A stretch of 18,027 bases of DNA from an uncultured Lachnospiraceae bacterium (GTDB lineage Bacteria; Bacillota; Clostridia; Lachnospirales; Lachnospiraceae). Both the position numbers and the translations under genes were made by a program. Below are positions 7,562 through 14,329 of this stretch, one piece after another (position 1 is the stretch's first letter; every line of letters starts with the position of its first letter). The notes under the pieces were generated by a model. It did no database searches. It was not told the DNA's origin and saw only the letters and a program-made list of their open reading frames with translations. The stretch spans positions 1-18,027 of the forward strand of contig CAJUSQ010000057.1 of assembly GCA_910588885.1 (NCBI GenBank). Direction: 5' to 3'.

Positions 7562-7589
7562 CTACAGCACAGCAGAAAGGAAGCGGAAC

Positions 7590-9134
7590 ATGATAAATGA
7601 GAGCATCAAAAAATTGATTTGTTACGGCCTGGAACGGGAGCTGATAGAACCGGAGGACGTGACCTATGTAACCAATGCCCTGCTGGAAACCCTGGGCCTG
7701 GAAGAATATGAGGAGCCAAAGGAGACTTATCAGGATGTGGAATTAGAGCCGGTGCTTTTGGAGCTTTTGGATTATGCCTGTGAAAAAGGGCTTTTGGAAG
7801 AGGACGGCATTGTTTACCGGGATTTGTTTGATACGAAGCTGATGTCGAAGCTGGTGGCAAGGCCCAGTGCGGTGATTGAAAAATTCCGGCGGCTCTATGA
7901 GAAGTCCCCCAGGGAAGCCACGGATTTTTACTATAAATTCAGCCAGGATACCGACTATATCCGCCGTTACCGCATCAAAAAGGATGTGAAATGGACGACC
8001 GAAACGGAATACGGCACCCTGGATCTGACCATTAACCTGTCCAAGCCGGAGAAGGATCCCAAGGCCATTGCGGCGGCTAAGCTGGCCAAACAGAGCGGCT
8101 ATCCCAAATGCCTGCTCTGCATGGAGAACGAAGGCTATGCCGGAAGGGTGAACCACCCGGCCAGACAGAACCACCGCATTATCCCGGTTACGATTCAGAG
8201 TAGCCCCTGGGGCTTTCAGTATTCTCCTTATGTATATTATAACGAACATTGTATCGTATTCAATTCAAAGCATATTCCGATGAAAATAGAACACGATACC
8301 TTCTGCAAGTTATTTGATTTTGTAAAACAGTTCCCCCATTATTTTGTGGGCTCCAATGCGGACCTGCCCATTGTGGGCGGCTCCATCTTAAGCCACGACC
8401 ATTTCCAGGGGGGATGCTATGAGTTTGCCATGGCAAAGGCTCCGGTGGAAAAAACGTTCCAAATCACGGGCTTTGAGGATGTCAAGGCAGGTACGGTGAA
8501 ATGGCCCATGTCCGTGATCCGTTTAAGCGGGCCGGACACGGAGCGGATCATTGCCCTGGCAGACAAAATCCTGCAGGCATGGCGGGGTTATACGGATGAA
8601 GAAGAGTTTATTTTCGCGGAAACGGACGGGGAGCCCCACAATACGATTACCCCCATTGCCCGGAAGCGGGGAGAGGACTTCGAACTGGACCTGGTGCTGC
8701 GGAACAACATTACCACGGCGGAACATCCTCTGGGCGTTTATCATCCCCATGGGGAGCTTCACCATATTAAGAAAGAAAATATCGGCCTGATAGAGGTAAT
8801 GGGCCTTGCGGTGCTGCCCGCCCGGCTGAAGGATGAAATGAACTGCCTGGCGGAAGCCATCCTGTCCGGAAGCCCGATCCGGGAGGACGAGGTGCTGGAA
8901 AAACATGCGGACTGGGTAGAGGGCTTTGCACCCAAGTATCCGGAAATTTTCGGAGCAGATACTCCGGCGGAGCCGATAAAGGCTTTAGGCGGTGCGGCAA
9001 AGCCGGAAGCAGTGACGGAAATGCTCCGTACGGAAATCGGGCTGGTGTTTGCAACGGTTTTGGAACATGCCGGCGTATTCAAGCGGGATGAAGCCGGACA
9101 ACAGGCCATGGAGCGTTTTATAAAAAGTTTGTAA
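7590..9134 (+). CDS. galT: UTP/UDP-glucose--hexose-1-phosphate uridylyltransferase, class II GalT
   Basis: 514 residues from the ATG at 7590, chosen because AAAGGAAG lies 6-7 bp upstream; an open frame extends back to 7542 but that would overlap galK and has no ribosome site. It transfers UMP from UDP-glucose to galactose-1-phosphate. The long N-terminal helical part (MINESIKKLICYGLERELIE) and the overall size mark the Firmicutes class II GalT, distinct from the ~350-residue E. coli type. Visible motifs are CLLC (174-177), SHDHFQGG (268-275) and the HPHGELHH region, which may contribute to nucleotidyl transfer or metal binding. The two genes form a galK-galT operon; galE and galM are not nearby, so the epimerase must be encoded elsewhere. 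Confidence 0.92.
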   Translation: MINESIKKLICYGLERELIEPEDVTYVTNALLETLGLEEYEEPKETYQDVELEPVLLELLDYACEKGLLEEDGIVYRDLFDTKLMSKLVARPSAVIEKFRRLYEKSPREATDFYYKFSQDTDYIRRYRIKKDVKWTTETEYGTLDLTINLSKPEKDPKAIAAAKLAKQSGYPKCLLCMENEGYAGRVNHPARQNHRIIPVTIQSSPWGFQYSPYVYYNEHCIVFNSKHIPMKIEHDTFCKLFDFVKQFPHYFVGSNADLPIVGGSILSHDHFQGGCYEFAMAKAPVEKTFQITGFEDVKAGTVKWPMSVIRLSGPDTERIIALADKILQAWRGYTDEEEFIFAETDGEPHNTITPIARKRGEDFELDLVLRNNITTAEHPLGVYHPHGELHHIKKENIGLIEVMGLAVLPARLKDEMNCLAEAILSGSPIREDEVLEKHADWVEGFAPKYPEIFGADTPAEPIKALGGAAKPEAVTEMLRTEIGLVFATVLEHAGVFKRDEAGQQAMERFIKSL

Positions 9135-9143
9135 TATCTTTGG

Positions 9144-9179
9144 AAAATCTTTTGATTTTTCTGCAACAGTTCTTCTGTT
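9144..9179 (+). terminator. Weak hairpins after galT, doubtful terminator
   Basis: AAAATC-TTTT-GATTTT (9144-9159) and AACAG-TTCTT-CTGTT (9165-9179) can form short stems, the latter followed by TT. Both are weak, so termination between galT and the DedA gene is uncertain and read-through is possible. A TATAGT at 9188-9193 could be a -10 for the next unit but has no recognisable -35. Confidence 0.25.
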
Positions 9180-9276
9180 TTGCTCGTTATAGTATAGGGA
9201 AGCAGAGAACATGGAAACGTATAAGAGGAGACGCTTACGTTCCGATCGAAAAGCAGAAAAATCAAGGAGGTACCCT

Positions 9277-9786
9277 ATGGATATGCAATTTTTTATGGAC
9301 TTAATGACTTCTTACGGACCTATCGCGATCTTTACCATCGTTTTATTAGAATATCTGAACCTGCCGGGATTTCCGGCAGGTGTCATTATGCCTCTGGCGG
9401 GAATCTGGGCCGCCAGAGGAGGTCTGAATTTTTTCCTGACAATGATTATTACCGTGGCAGCCGGGCTTTTGGGCAGTATCCTGCTCTATGGCTTAGGCAG
9501 GCTGGGCGGAGATTTTTTCCTGAAAAAATATTATAAGCGTTTTCCCAAGCAGCAGGAAATGATTGAAAGCAAAATACAGTACCTGCAGGAAAAGGGCTGC
9601 ATCGGCATTTTTATCAGCAAGCTGATTCCCATGGTGCGCACCCTGATCTCCATTCCTGCCGGAATCATGCGGATGAATTTTGCCAATTACTGTATCAGCT
9701 CCGCCTTAGGGATTTTTTTGTGGAACCTGGCCTTTGTAGGGGCGGGCTATGTGCTGGGCGATGCCGTGTTCACAATCTTTTCATAG
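9277..9786 (+). CDS. DedA-family (VTT/SNARE-associated) membrane protein
   Basis: 169 residues, integral membrane. The DedA pattern is clear: an N-terminal amphipathic/re-entrant segment with EYLNLPGFPAGVIMPLAG, a glycine-rich helix GLLGSILLYGLGRLGG, and the conserved FISKLIPMVRTLISIPAGIM with the family's Pro-x-x-Arg and Gly positions. DedA proteins are linked to lipid transport or recycling and to membrane potential and drug tolerance. It is slightly shorter than the usual ~200 residues. The ATG at 9277 is preceded by a perfect AAGGAGG (9264-9270); an in-frame ATG at 9211 would add 22 very basic residues but lacks a good ribosome site. It is 12 bp from the glycosyltransferase and surely co-transcribed with it, suggesting a shared role in membrane lipid or glycolipid metabolism. 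Confidence 0.88.
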   Translation: MDMQFFMDLMTSYGPIAIFTIVLLEYLNLPGFPAGVIMPLAGIWAARGGLNFFLTMIITVAAGLLGSILLYGLGRLGGDFFLKKYYKRFPKQQEMIESKIQYLQEKGCIGIFISKLIPMVRTLISIPAGIMRMNFANYCISSALGIFLWNLAFVGAGYVLGDAVFTIFS

Positions 9787-9798
9787 GAGGGATGAAAA

Positions 9799-10986
9799 AT
9801 GAAGATTGCCATGTTTACCAATAATTACAAGCCCTATATCGGCGGTGTGCCGATTTCCATCGAGCATCTGGCACAGGCTTTGCGGGAACGGGGGCACCGT
9901 GTTTATGTATTTGCCCCCACCTATCAGGAGCAGGAGGAGGAACCGGATGTGATCCGCTATCCCTCCTTCCCGGTTTCCATCGCAAAGGCGCCGGTGCCGG
10001 ATGTGCTGACCAGGATTTTTGAGAAAAAAGTAAAGGAGCTGGGAATTGAGGTGATCCACGTCCATCACCCGGCCATTGTGGGGAATGTGGCCTTGTATCT
10101 GAAAAAGAAATACGGGATTCCGGTGGTGTTCACCTACCACACCAGATATGAGCAGTATCTCCATTATATCAAGCCCCTGGCTTATCTGGAGCGGCGGACG
10201 GGAGTGATTGAGAAATACCTGGAGTATTTCTGTAAAAAATGCGATCTGCTGGCGGCGCCCACTCCCGGAATCCGGGATTATCTGGAACAAAAGAATCTCG
10301 GAACGCCAGTTCGGGTTTTGCCCACCGGAATTCCCGGGGAATGCTTCCGGCCGGATTTTGACAGGGCCGGGGAGCTTCGCCGTCAATATAAAAAAGAAGC
10401 GGATTACCTGTTCCTGACGGTGTCCCGGCTGGCGAAGGAAAAGAACTTGTGTTTTCAGCTCCAAGGACTGGCATTGCTGAAAGAACAGCTGGCAGAAAGG
10501 GGCAAGACCTTCCGGCATCTGCTGATCGGGGAAGGCCCCCAGCAGGAGGAGCTGAAAAAGCTGGCGGCCCGGCTGGGGCTTTCCAAGGAGCTGATTTTTA
10601 CCGGAAATATTCCGAATTCGGAGATGAAGGAATACCAGGCCGCGGCGGACGCCTTTCTGTTTACTTCAAAATCCGAAACCCAGGGAATTGTGGTGCTGGA
10701 AGCCATGGCTGCTGGAAATCCGGTGGTGGCGTTGGATGCCACCGGAGTGCGGGATGTGGTGCAGGATGGGAAAAACGGCTATTTATGCCGGGAAGAAGCG
10801 TCCCAGTGGGCCGGGCAGATTGTGAAACTTTTGTCAGACGGCGCCGCTTACCGCGGAATGAGTCAAAACGCCCTATCTACTGCGAAAAAATATTCCGAAG
10901 ACGTCATTGCAAAAACCGCAGAACTATATTATGAAGAAATGTTCTTTCCCATCTCCCCAATCCGTCCGATTTATGATATCCTATAG
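9799..10986 (+). CDS. Family 4 glycosyltransferase, probable membrane glycolipid synthase
   Basis: 395 residues with the GT-B, GT4 organisation. The N-terminal acceptor domain opens MKIAMFTNNYKPYIGGVPIS, with the Gly-Gly loop, and carries HVHHPAIVGNVALYLKKKYG and FTYHTRYEQY. The C-terminal nucleotide-sugar domain has LTVSRLAKEKNL, LLIGEGPQQEELKKLA and the E-x7-E signature SETQGIVVLEAMAAGNPVVA. This pattern is that of 1,2-diacylglycerol glucosyltransferases and related cell-surface sugar transferases, cytoplasmic but membrane-associated. The lipid acceptor is an inference from the family and the DedA neighbour; polysaccharide or mannosyl transferases of GT4 remain possible. The ATG follows AGGAGGGATGAAAA. 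The gap of 66 bp to the next regulator holds a 5-bp stem GGGCG/CGCCC without a T run and no convincing promoter. Confidence 0.85.
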   Translation: MKIAMFTNNYKPYIGGVPISIEHLAQALRERGHRVYVFAPTYQEQEEEPDVIRYPSFPVSIAKAPVPDVLTRIFEKKVKELGIEVIHVHHPAIVGNVALYLKKKYGIPVVFTYHTRYEQYLHYIKPLAYLERRTGVIEKYLEYFCKKCDLLAAPTPGIRDYLEQKNLGTPVRVLPTGIPGECFRPDFDRAGELRRQYKKEADYLFLTVSRLAKEKNLCFQLQGLALLKEQLAERGKTFRHLLIGEGPQQEELKKLAARLGLSKELIFTGNIPNSEMKEYQAAADAFLFTSKSETQGIVVLEAMAAGNPVVALDATGVRDVVQDGKNGYLCREEASQWAGQIVKLLSDGAAYRGMSQNALSTAKKYSEDVIAKTAELYYEEMFFPISPIRPIYDIL

Positions 10987-11052
10987 TCCTGAAACAACAT
11001 GGGAACAGGGCGAGGGGAACCGCCCCGAACAGGAGATCAAAGGAGAATCGGC

Positions 11053-11772
11053 ATGGAACCAATGAATCAGAAGGAATTTTGCATTTTAATAGTGGAAGAT
11101 GATAAGGAAATCCGGGACGGGATTGAGATTTTTTTAAGGAGCCAGGGCTATCAGGTGCTGACGGCAAAGGACGGCGTTGAGGGCCTGGAGGTAATAGAAC
11201 AAAGCCGGGTGGATCTGGCGATTGTAGACATAATGATGCCCCGGATGGACGGCATTTTAATGACCGTGAAGCTGCGGGAAAAATATGAATTCCCGGTAAT
11301 CATGCTTTCGGCAAAATCGGAAGAAACCGATAAGGTGGTAGGGCTTAACATCGGCGCGGACGATTATGTGACAAAGCCCTTTACGCCCCTGGAACTGATG
11401 GCCCGGGTCAATTCCCAGCTCCGCCGGTATACCCGGTTTAAGAACCGGCCTTCCGGGGAGGAAAACCAGCGGTGTTATGTAAATGGCGGATTGGAGCTGA
11501 ATGAGGATACGGTGGAGGTATTTGTGGACGGCAAGCCGGTGAAAATGACCCCCATTGAATTTAAGATCCTGGCTCTTTTGATGAAAAGCCCGGGCCGCGT
11601 TTTTTCGGCGGAGGAGATTTACGAAAGGGTCTGGAATGAAAAAGCCATTAATACCGATACGATTATGGTACATGTGAGAAACATTCGGGATAAGATCGAA
11701 CTGAACCCGAAGGAACCCAAATATTTAAAGGTGGTGTGGGGTGTTGGATATAAAATTGAAAAGCAGCCATAA
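11053..11772 (+). CDS. OmpR-family response regulator
   Basis: 239 residues from the ATG at 11053, chosen because AAAGGAGA (11039-11046) stands 6 bp upstream; an in-frame ATG at 10999 would add 18 unlikely residues. Residues 8-125 form the receiver domain: acidic pocket VEDD (14-17), phospho-accepting Asp59 in IVDIMMPRMDG, Ser86 in MLSAKS and Lys108 in VTKPFTPLEL. Residues about 140-237 are the winged-helix DNA-binding domain ending in VVWGVGYKIEKQP. The gene overlaps the kinase by 32 bp. Its end is nearly identical to the partial regulator at the left edge of the window. Co-orientation with the DedA and glycosyltransferase genes suggests control of envelope lipid genes, possibly its own operon, but no target site was identified. 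Confidence 0.92.
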   Translation: MEPMNQKEFCILIVEDDKEIRDGIEIFLRSQGYQVLTAKDGVEGLEVIEQSRVDLAIVDIMMPRMDGILMTVKLREKYEFPVIMLSAKSEETDKVVGLNIGADDYVTKPFTPLELMARVNSQLRRYTRFKNRPSGEENQRCYVNGGLELNEDTVEVFVDGKPVKMTPIEFKILALLMKSPGRVFSAEEIYERVWNEKAINTDTIMVHVRNIRDKIELNPKEPKYLKVVWGVGYKIEKQP

Positions 11773-14005
11773 AAAAAGAAGCCTGATGGGGGCCGCCGCC
11801 GTGCTTGCGGTGACAATCCTTAGCCTGTTTCTGTTTCCCCTGATCGGGGATCGGGCAGAACAGGAGTACGAGCGCAGGACCGAGGAACGGGAATTTGAAA
11901 ATTCCGTGGGGTTAGGCGGTATTGATTTCGAGCTGATGGATGCGCTGCGGAAGGGAAGCTATGTCCTGTATTATGAAATGGCAGGCTTTGAAGGGATCAA
12001 TCAAAAAGCGGTGCAGGCCGCAATGGAGGTATGGGCCGCTGATTTTGAGAGCTGGCGGAATGAAGTGGACTATCTGGCACAGACGACAGATAAAATGGAA
12101 ACCAATACCACCCGGGAGATCGGAAAGCTTTTACCGGGCGGGCTCGGTTCCGAGGAACTGAAAAAGCAGTACCAATGCTACTTCACGCTGAAATATGATG
12201 AGTATGGGGAATTGTCCATTGAAAATGTATGGGGATCCTATGAATTTGGAATCGAGGATGCCATTGTAAAAGCGCTCCTTCAGACAAACCGCCGGAATTC
12301 CTTTCAGGATCTGGAAGACATGTATCTAAGAAATGCGGCGGAAGAAAACGGGGAAGAAGTGGAAGAAGGGGCCGCCAAAAGCGGTTTCAGCCCGAAAAAC
12401 TTTCAAATGGTATTCGGAATTCCCAAAAGCGTGGAAGTTGCCAGCTACGGCTACCTGAATTCCAATTACTGGTACCGGGTTCTTTTGCATGGCACAAACG
12501 GCGGTTATCTTCTGTATGGCGGAAGCCTGGCGGTGCTGCTGGTTGTACTTTTGCTGTTGACAAGCAATAAGCTTTGGGCGGGAACCGTGGATTACCGCAG
12601 GCGGGGACGCTGGTATCTGATGGAAGCAGCCCTTGCGGGAATCCTTGTGTTATTGATTGCCTGGGATGGATTTGCGGAACTCAATACACAGTATGGGGCG
12701 ACATTTTTGAACAGGTCCCCCATTGAGATACTAAGAAGCGGTTCTCTGGAACAGATTCTAAACCTGCTGGAAATGGCTTTCTGCCTGTTTTGCCTCTTCG
12801 GCGGCTGGTACCTGTCCCTGGCCGTCCTGCGCCCGCTGTTTGCCCTGGGGCTTTTGGGATATATTCGGGAATACAGCCTGATCTGCGCCATCTGTACCAA
12901 AGGGGTTTCCTGGATTCGGAGCCGCTGGGAGCAGACGAAATACGAGGTATCCCATGTGGATTTCAGCAATCGGACCATTCGTACGATCCGGAAACTGGTG
13001 TGTCTGAACTTCCTGATCCTGTCCTTCCTGTCCTTCTTCTGGTTTTTTGGGATTTTTGCCCTGATTGTATATTCCGTTGCGGTATTTTTCCTGGTGAAAA
13101 GGCAATACGATAAGGTGGAGCGGGATTACCGGTCGCTGATGCAGGCAACTACGCGGATTGCGGGCGGAGATCTGCAGTATGAGGACAGACGGGACTGGGG
13201 CGTCTTCGAGCCGTTCAAGGACGAACTGACAAAAATCCGGCAGGGCTTTTCCAAGGCCGTGGAAAAGGAAGTCAAAAGCGAGCGTATGAAAACGGAGCTG
13301 ATTACCAATGTGTCCCATGACCTGAAAACGCCGCTGACCGCGATTACCACCTACGTGGAGCTTTTAAAGGACGAATCCATTTCCAGGGAGCAGCGGGCTG
13401 CCTATGTGGAAGTGCTGGAACGGAAATCGCTGCGCTTAAAGGTGCTGGTGGAAGACCTGTTTGAGGTCAGCAAAGCAGCCAGCAATTCCATAAGGCTGGA
13501 TCTGATGGAAGTAGATGTGGTAAACCTTCTAAAGCAAGTCTGTGTGGAGCATGAAAAAGCATTTGCGGATATGGGCCTGGAGCTGAAATGGAAGATTCCA
13601 AAGGAAAAGGCGGTGCGCCTTTTGGATAACCAGAAGACCTGGCGGATCTTTGAAAACCTGTTTTTGAATATTGAAAAATATGCCATGCCCGGCAGCCGTG
13701 TTTTTGTGGAGGTGACGAAGGAGCAGGAAGAAGCATCCGGGGCGAAAGAGGAAAACAGGCAGGGAGAGGAAAGCGTGCAGAAAGACGGCAGCTTGTCCGT
13801 AGTCCTGAAAAATATGTCTGCCCAGGAGCTTCACGTCAGCGGCACTGAAATTACCGAACGGTTTGTCCGGGGAGACACTTCCCGTACGACGGAAGGTTCC
13901 GGCCTGGGCCTTGCCATCGCGAAGAGCTTTACGGAAGCCCAGGGCGGGGAATTCACGGTAACGGTAGACGGGGATTTGTTTAAAGCGGCAATTTTGTGGA
14001 AGTAA
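11741..14005 (+). CDS. Multi-pass membrane sensor histidine kinase (paralogue of the left-edge kinase)
   Basis: 754 residues from the GTG at 11741; the TTG at 11744 is the exact equivalent of the left-edge kinase start and equally plausible, and an ATG at 11786 is a weaker alternative. One membrane helix (about 15-35), an extracytoplasmic region (about 36-255), several further helices (about 257-275, 292-310, 340-375, 418-452), a HAMP-like linker, HisKA with His526 in NVSHDLKTPLTA, and a HATPase domain with N box NLFLNIEKYA (639-648) and lid GSGLGLAIAKSF (719-730). The G1 DxGxG is missing, replaced by KNMSAQELHVSG. A hydrophilic insert (about 659-684, EQEEASGAKEENRQGEE...) lies between the N box and the degenerate G1 and is absent from the other kinase. 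It should phosphorylate the overlapping regulator. Stimulus unknown, presumably an envelope signal. Confidence 0.9.
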   Translation: MLDIKLKSSHKKRSLMGAAAVLAVTILSLFLFPLIGDRAEQEYERRTEEREFENSVGLGGIDFELMDALRKGSYVLYYEMAGFEGINQKAVQAAMEVWAADFESWRNEVDYLAQTTDKMETNTTREIGKLLPGGLGSEELKKQYQCYFTLKYDEYGELSIENVWGSYEFGIEDAIVKALLQTNRRNSFQDLEDMYLRNAAEENGEEVEEGAAKSGFSPKNFQMVFGIPKSVEVASYGYLNSNYWYRVLLHGTNGGYLLYGGSLAVLLVVLLLLTSNKLWAGTVDYRRRGRWYLMEAALAGILVLLIAWDGFAELNTQYGATFLNRSPIEILRSGSLEQILNLLEMAFCLFCLFGGWYLSLAVLRPLFALGLLGYIREYSLICAICTKGVSWIRSRWEQTKYEVSHVDFSNRTIRTIRKLVCLNFLILSFLSFFWFFGIFALIVYSVAVFFLVKRQYDKVERDYRSLMQATTRIAGGDLQYEDRRDWGVFEPFKDELTKIRQGFSKAVEKEVKSERMKTELITNVSHDLKTPLTAITTYVELLKDESISREQRAAYVEVLERKSLRLKVLVEDLFEVSKAASNSIRLDLMEVDVVNLLKQVCVEHEKAFADMGLELKWKIPKEKAVRLLDNQKTWRIFENLFLNIEKYAMPGSRVFVEVTKEQEEASGAKEENRQGEESVQKDGSLSVVLKNMSAQELHVSGTEITERFVRGDTSRTTEGSGLGLAIAKSFTEAQGGEFTVTVDGDLFKAAILWK

Positions 14006-14041
14006 GACAATAAAGGCAGGTACGGAGTCCGGAAAAATTGA

Positions 14042-14070
14042 TTGACACCTCATATGACAAAACATATAAT
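14042..14070 (+). promoter_or_regulatory. Perfect-consensus sigma-A promoter in the gap before the YesM-like gene
   Basis: TTGACA (14042-14047), a 17-bp spacer, and TATAAT (14065-14070) match the consensus at all twelve positions with ideal spacing. Transcription should begin near 14077. It is 37 bp after the stop of the upstream kinase and about 260 bp before the next gene, with a strong hairpin in between. Confidence 0.8.
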
Positions 14071-14093
14071 AGAAGCAGGTGGGATTCCAAGGC

Positions 14094-14180
14094 ATGTGCC
14101 GGTTCAGAAAGCAGATCAGGACAATCCAAATGGAGGAGCTCCGGCAGTTTGCGGAAGTGATTGGCAAACCATACCGGTAA
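14094..14180 (+). CDS. Possible 28-residue peptide
   Basis: ATG at 14094 opens MCRFRKQIRTIQ followed by MEELRQFAEVIGKPYR and a TAA at 14178-14180. An AGGTGGG (14077-14083) lies 10 bp upstream, almost at the predicted transcript start, so initiation would use a very short leader; an internal ATG at 14130 is another option. The second half resembles the helical tail of XRE-type DNA-binding domains only loosely. It may be a leader peptide, a gene remnant or chance. Confidence 0.25.
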   Translation: MCRFRKQIRTIQMEELRQFAEVIGKPYR

Positions 14181-14202
14181 ATGTAAATAGCAAAACAGAA
14201 CA

Positions 14203-14260
14203 GCAGCCGTCAATGGCAAGCGGAATCGTGCATATGCACCGCCATGCCATTGACGGCTGC
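14203..14260. terminator. Large hairpin, probable bidirectional Rho-independent terminator
   Basis: Arms of 16 perfectly paired bases (14203-14218 and 14245-14260, GCAGCCGTCAATGGCA and its complement) enclose a 26-nt loop that itself contains the 12-bp palindrome GTGCATATGCAC (14228-14239), flanked by GCG/CGC. The plus-strand side is followed by TTGTTTATTT and the minus side by TTCTGTTTTG, so it could end transcription in either direction. It is far longer than an ordinary terminator stem. Confidence 0.75.
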
Positions 14261-14329
14261 TTGTTTATTTGACCGGAATACGGAACAGAAACATCCGGTC
14301 GGAATATCGTTGGAAAAGGACACGGCTAT

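Larger units (their letters stand above)
14077..14270 (+). ncRNA. Candidate small RNA or attenuated leader transcript
   Basis: A transcript from the perfect promoter would run about 190 nt to the T-rich tail of the hairpin at 14203-14260. The 324-bp gap from 14006 to 14329 contains no conserved gene; it holds this unit and, after the hairpin, a short inverted repeat GACCGG (14271-14276) / CCGGTC (14295-14300) and the ribosome site of the next gene. No known RNA family was recognised. It may be an independent small RNA, a small-peptide mRNA, or the leader of the downstream sensor-kinase operon. Confidence 0.35.

Noticed and set aside
7542..7589. GTG start at 7542 extending GalT by 16 residues
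   Set aside because: It overlaps the end of galK and has no ribosome site; the ATG at 7590 has AAAGGAAG upstream and begins with the typical GalT N-terminus.
9211..9276. ATG at 9211 as the start of the DedA protein
   Set aside because: It would add 22 very basic residues unlike the family; the ATG at 9277 has a perfect AAGGAGG at ideal spacing.
11004..11030. GGGCG/CGCCC stem between the glycosyltransferase and the second regulator as a terminator
   Set aside because: The stem is only 5 bp and no T run follows; read-through seems likely.
10999..11052. ATG at 10999 as the start of the second OmpR regulator
   Set aside because: The added residues are not receiver-like, and AAAGGAGA is correctly placed for the ATG at 11053.
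14042..14272. 76-codon frame across the gap, starting at TTG
   Set aside because: Its start is the -35 box itself, upstream of the predicted transcript start, and it reads through the hairpin; the frame is probably incidental.
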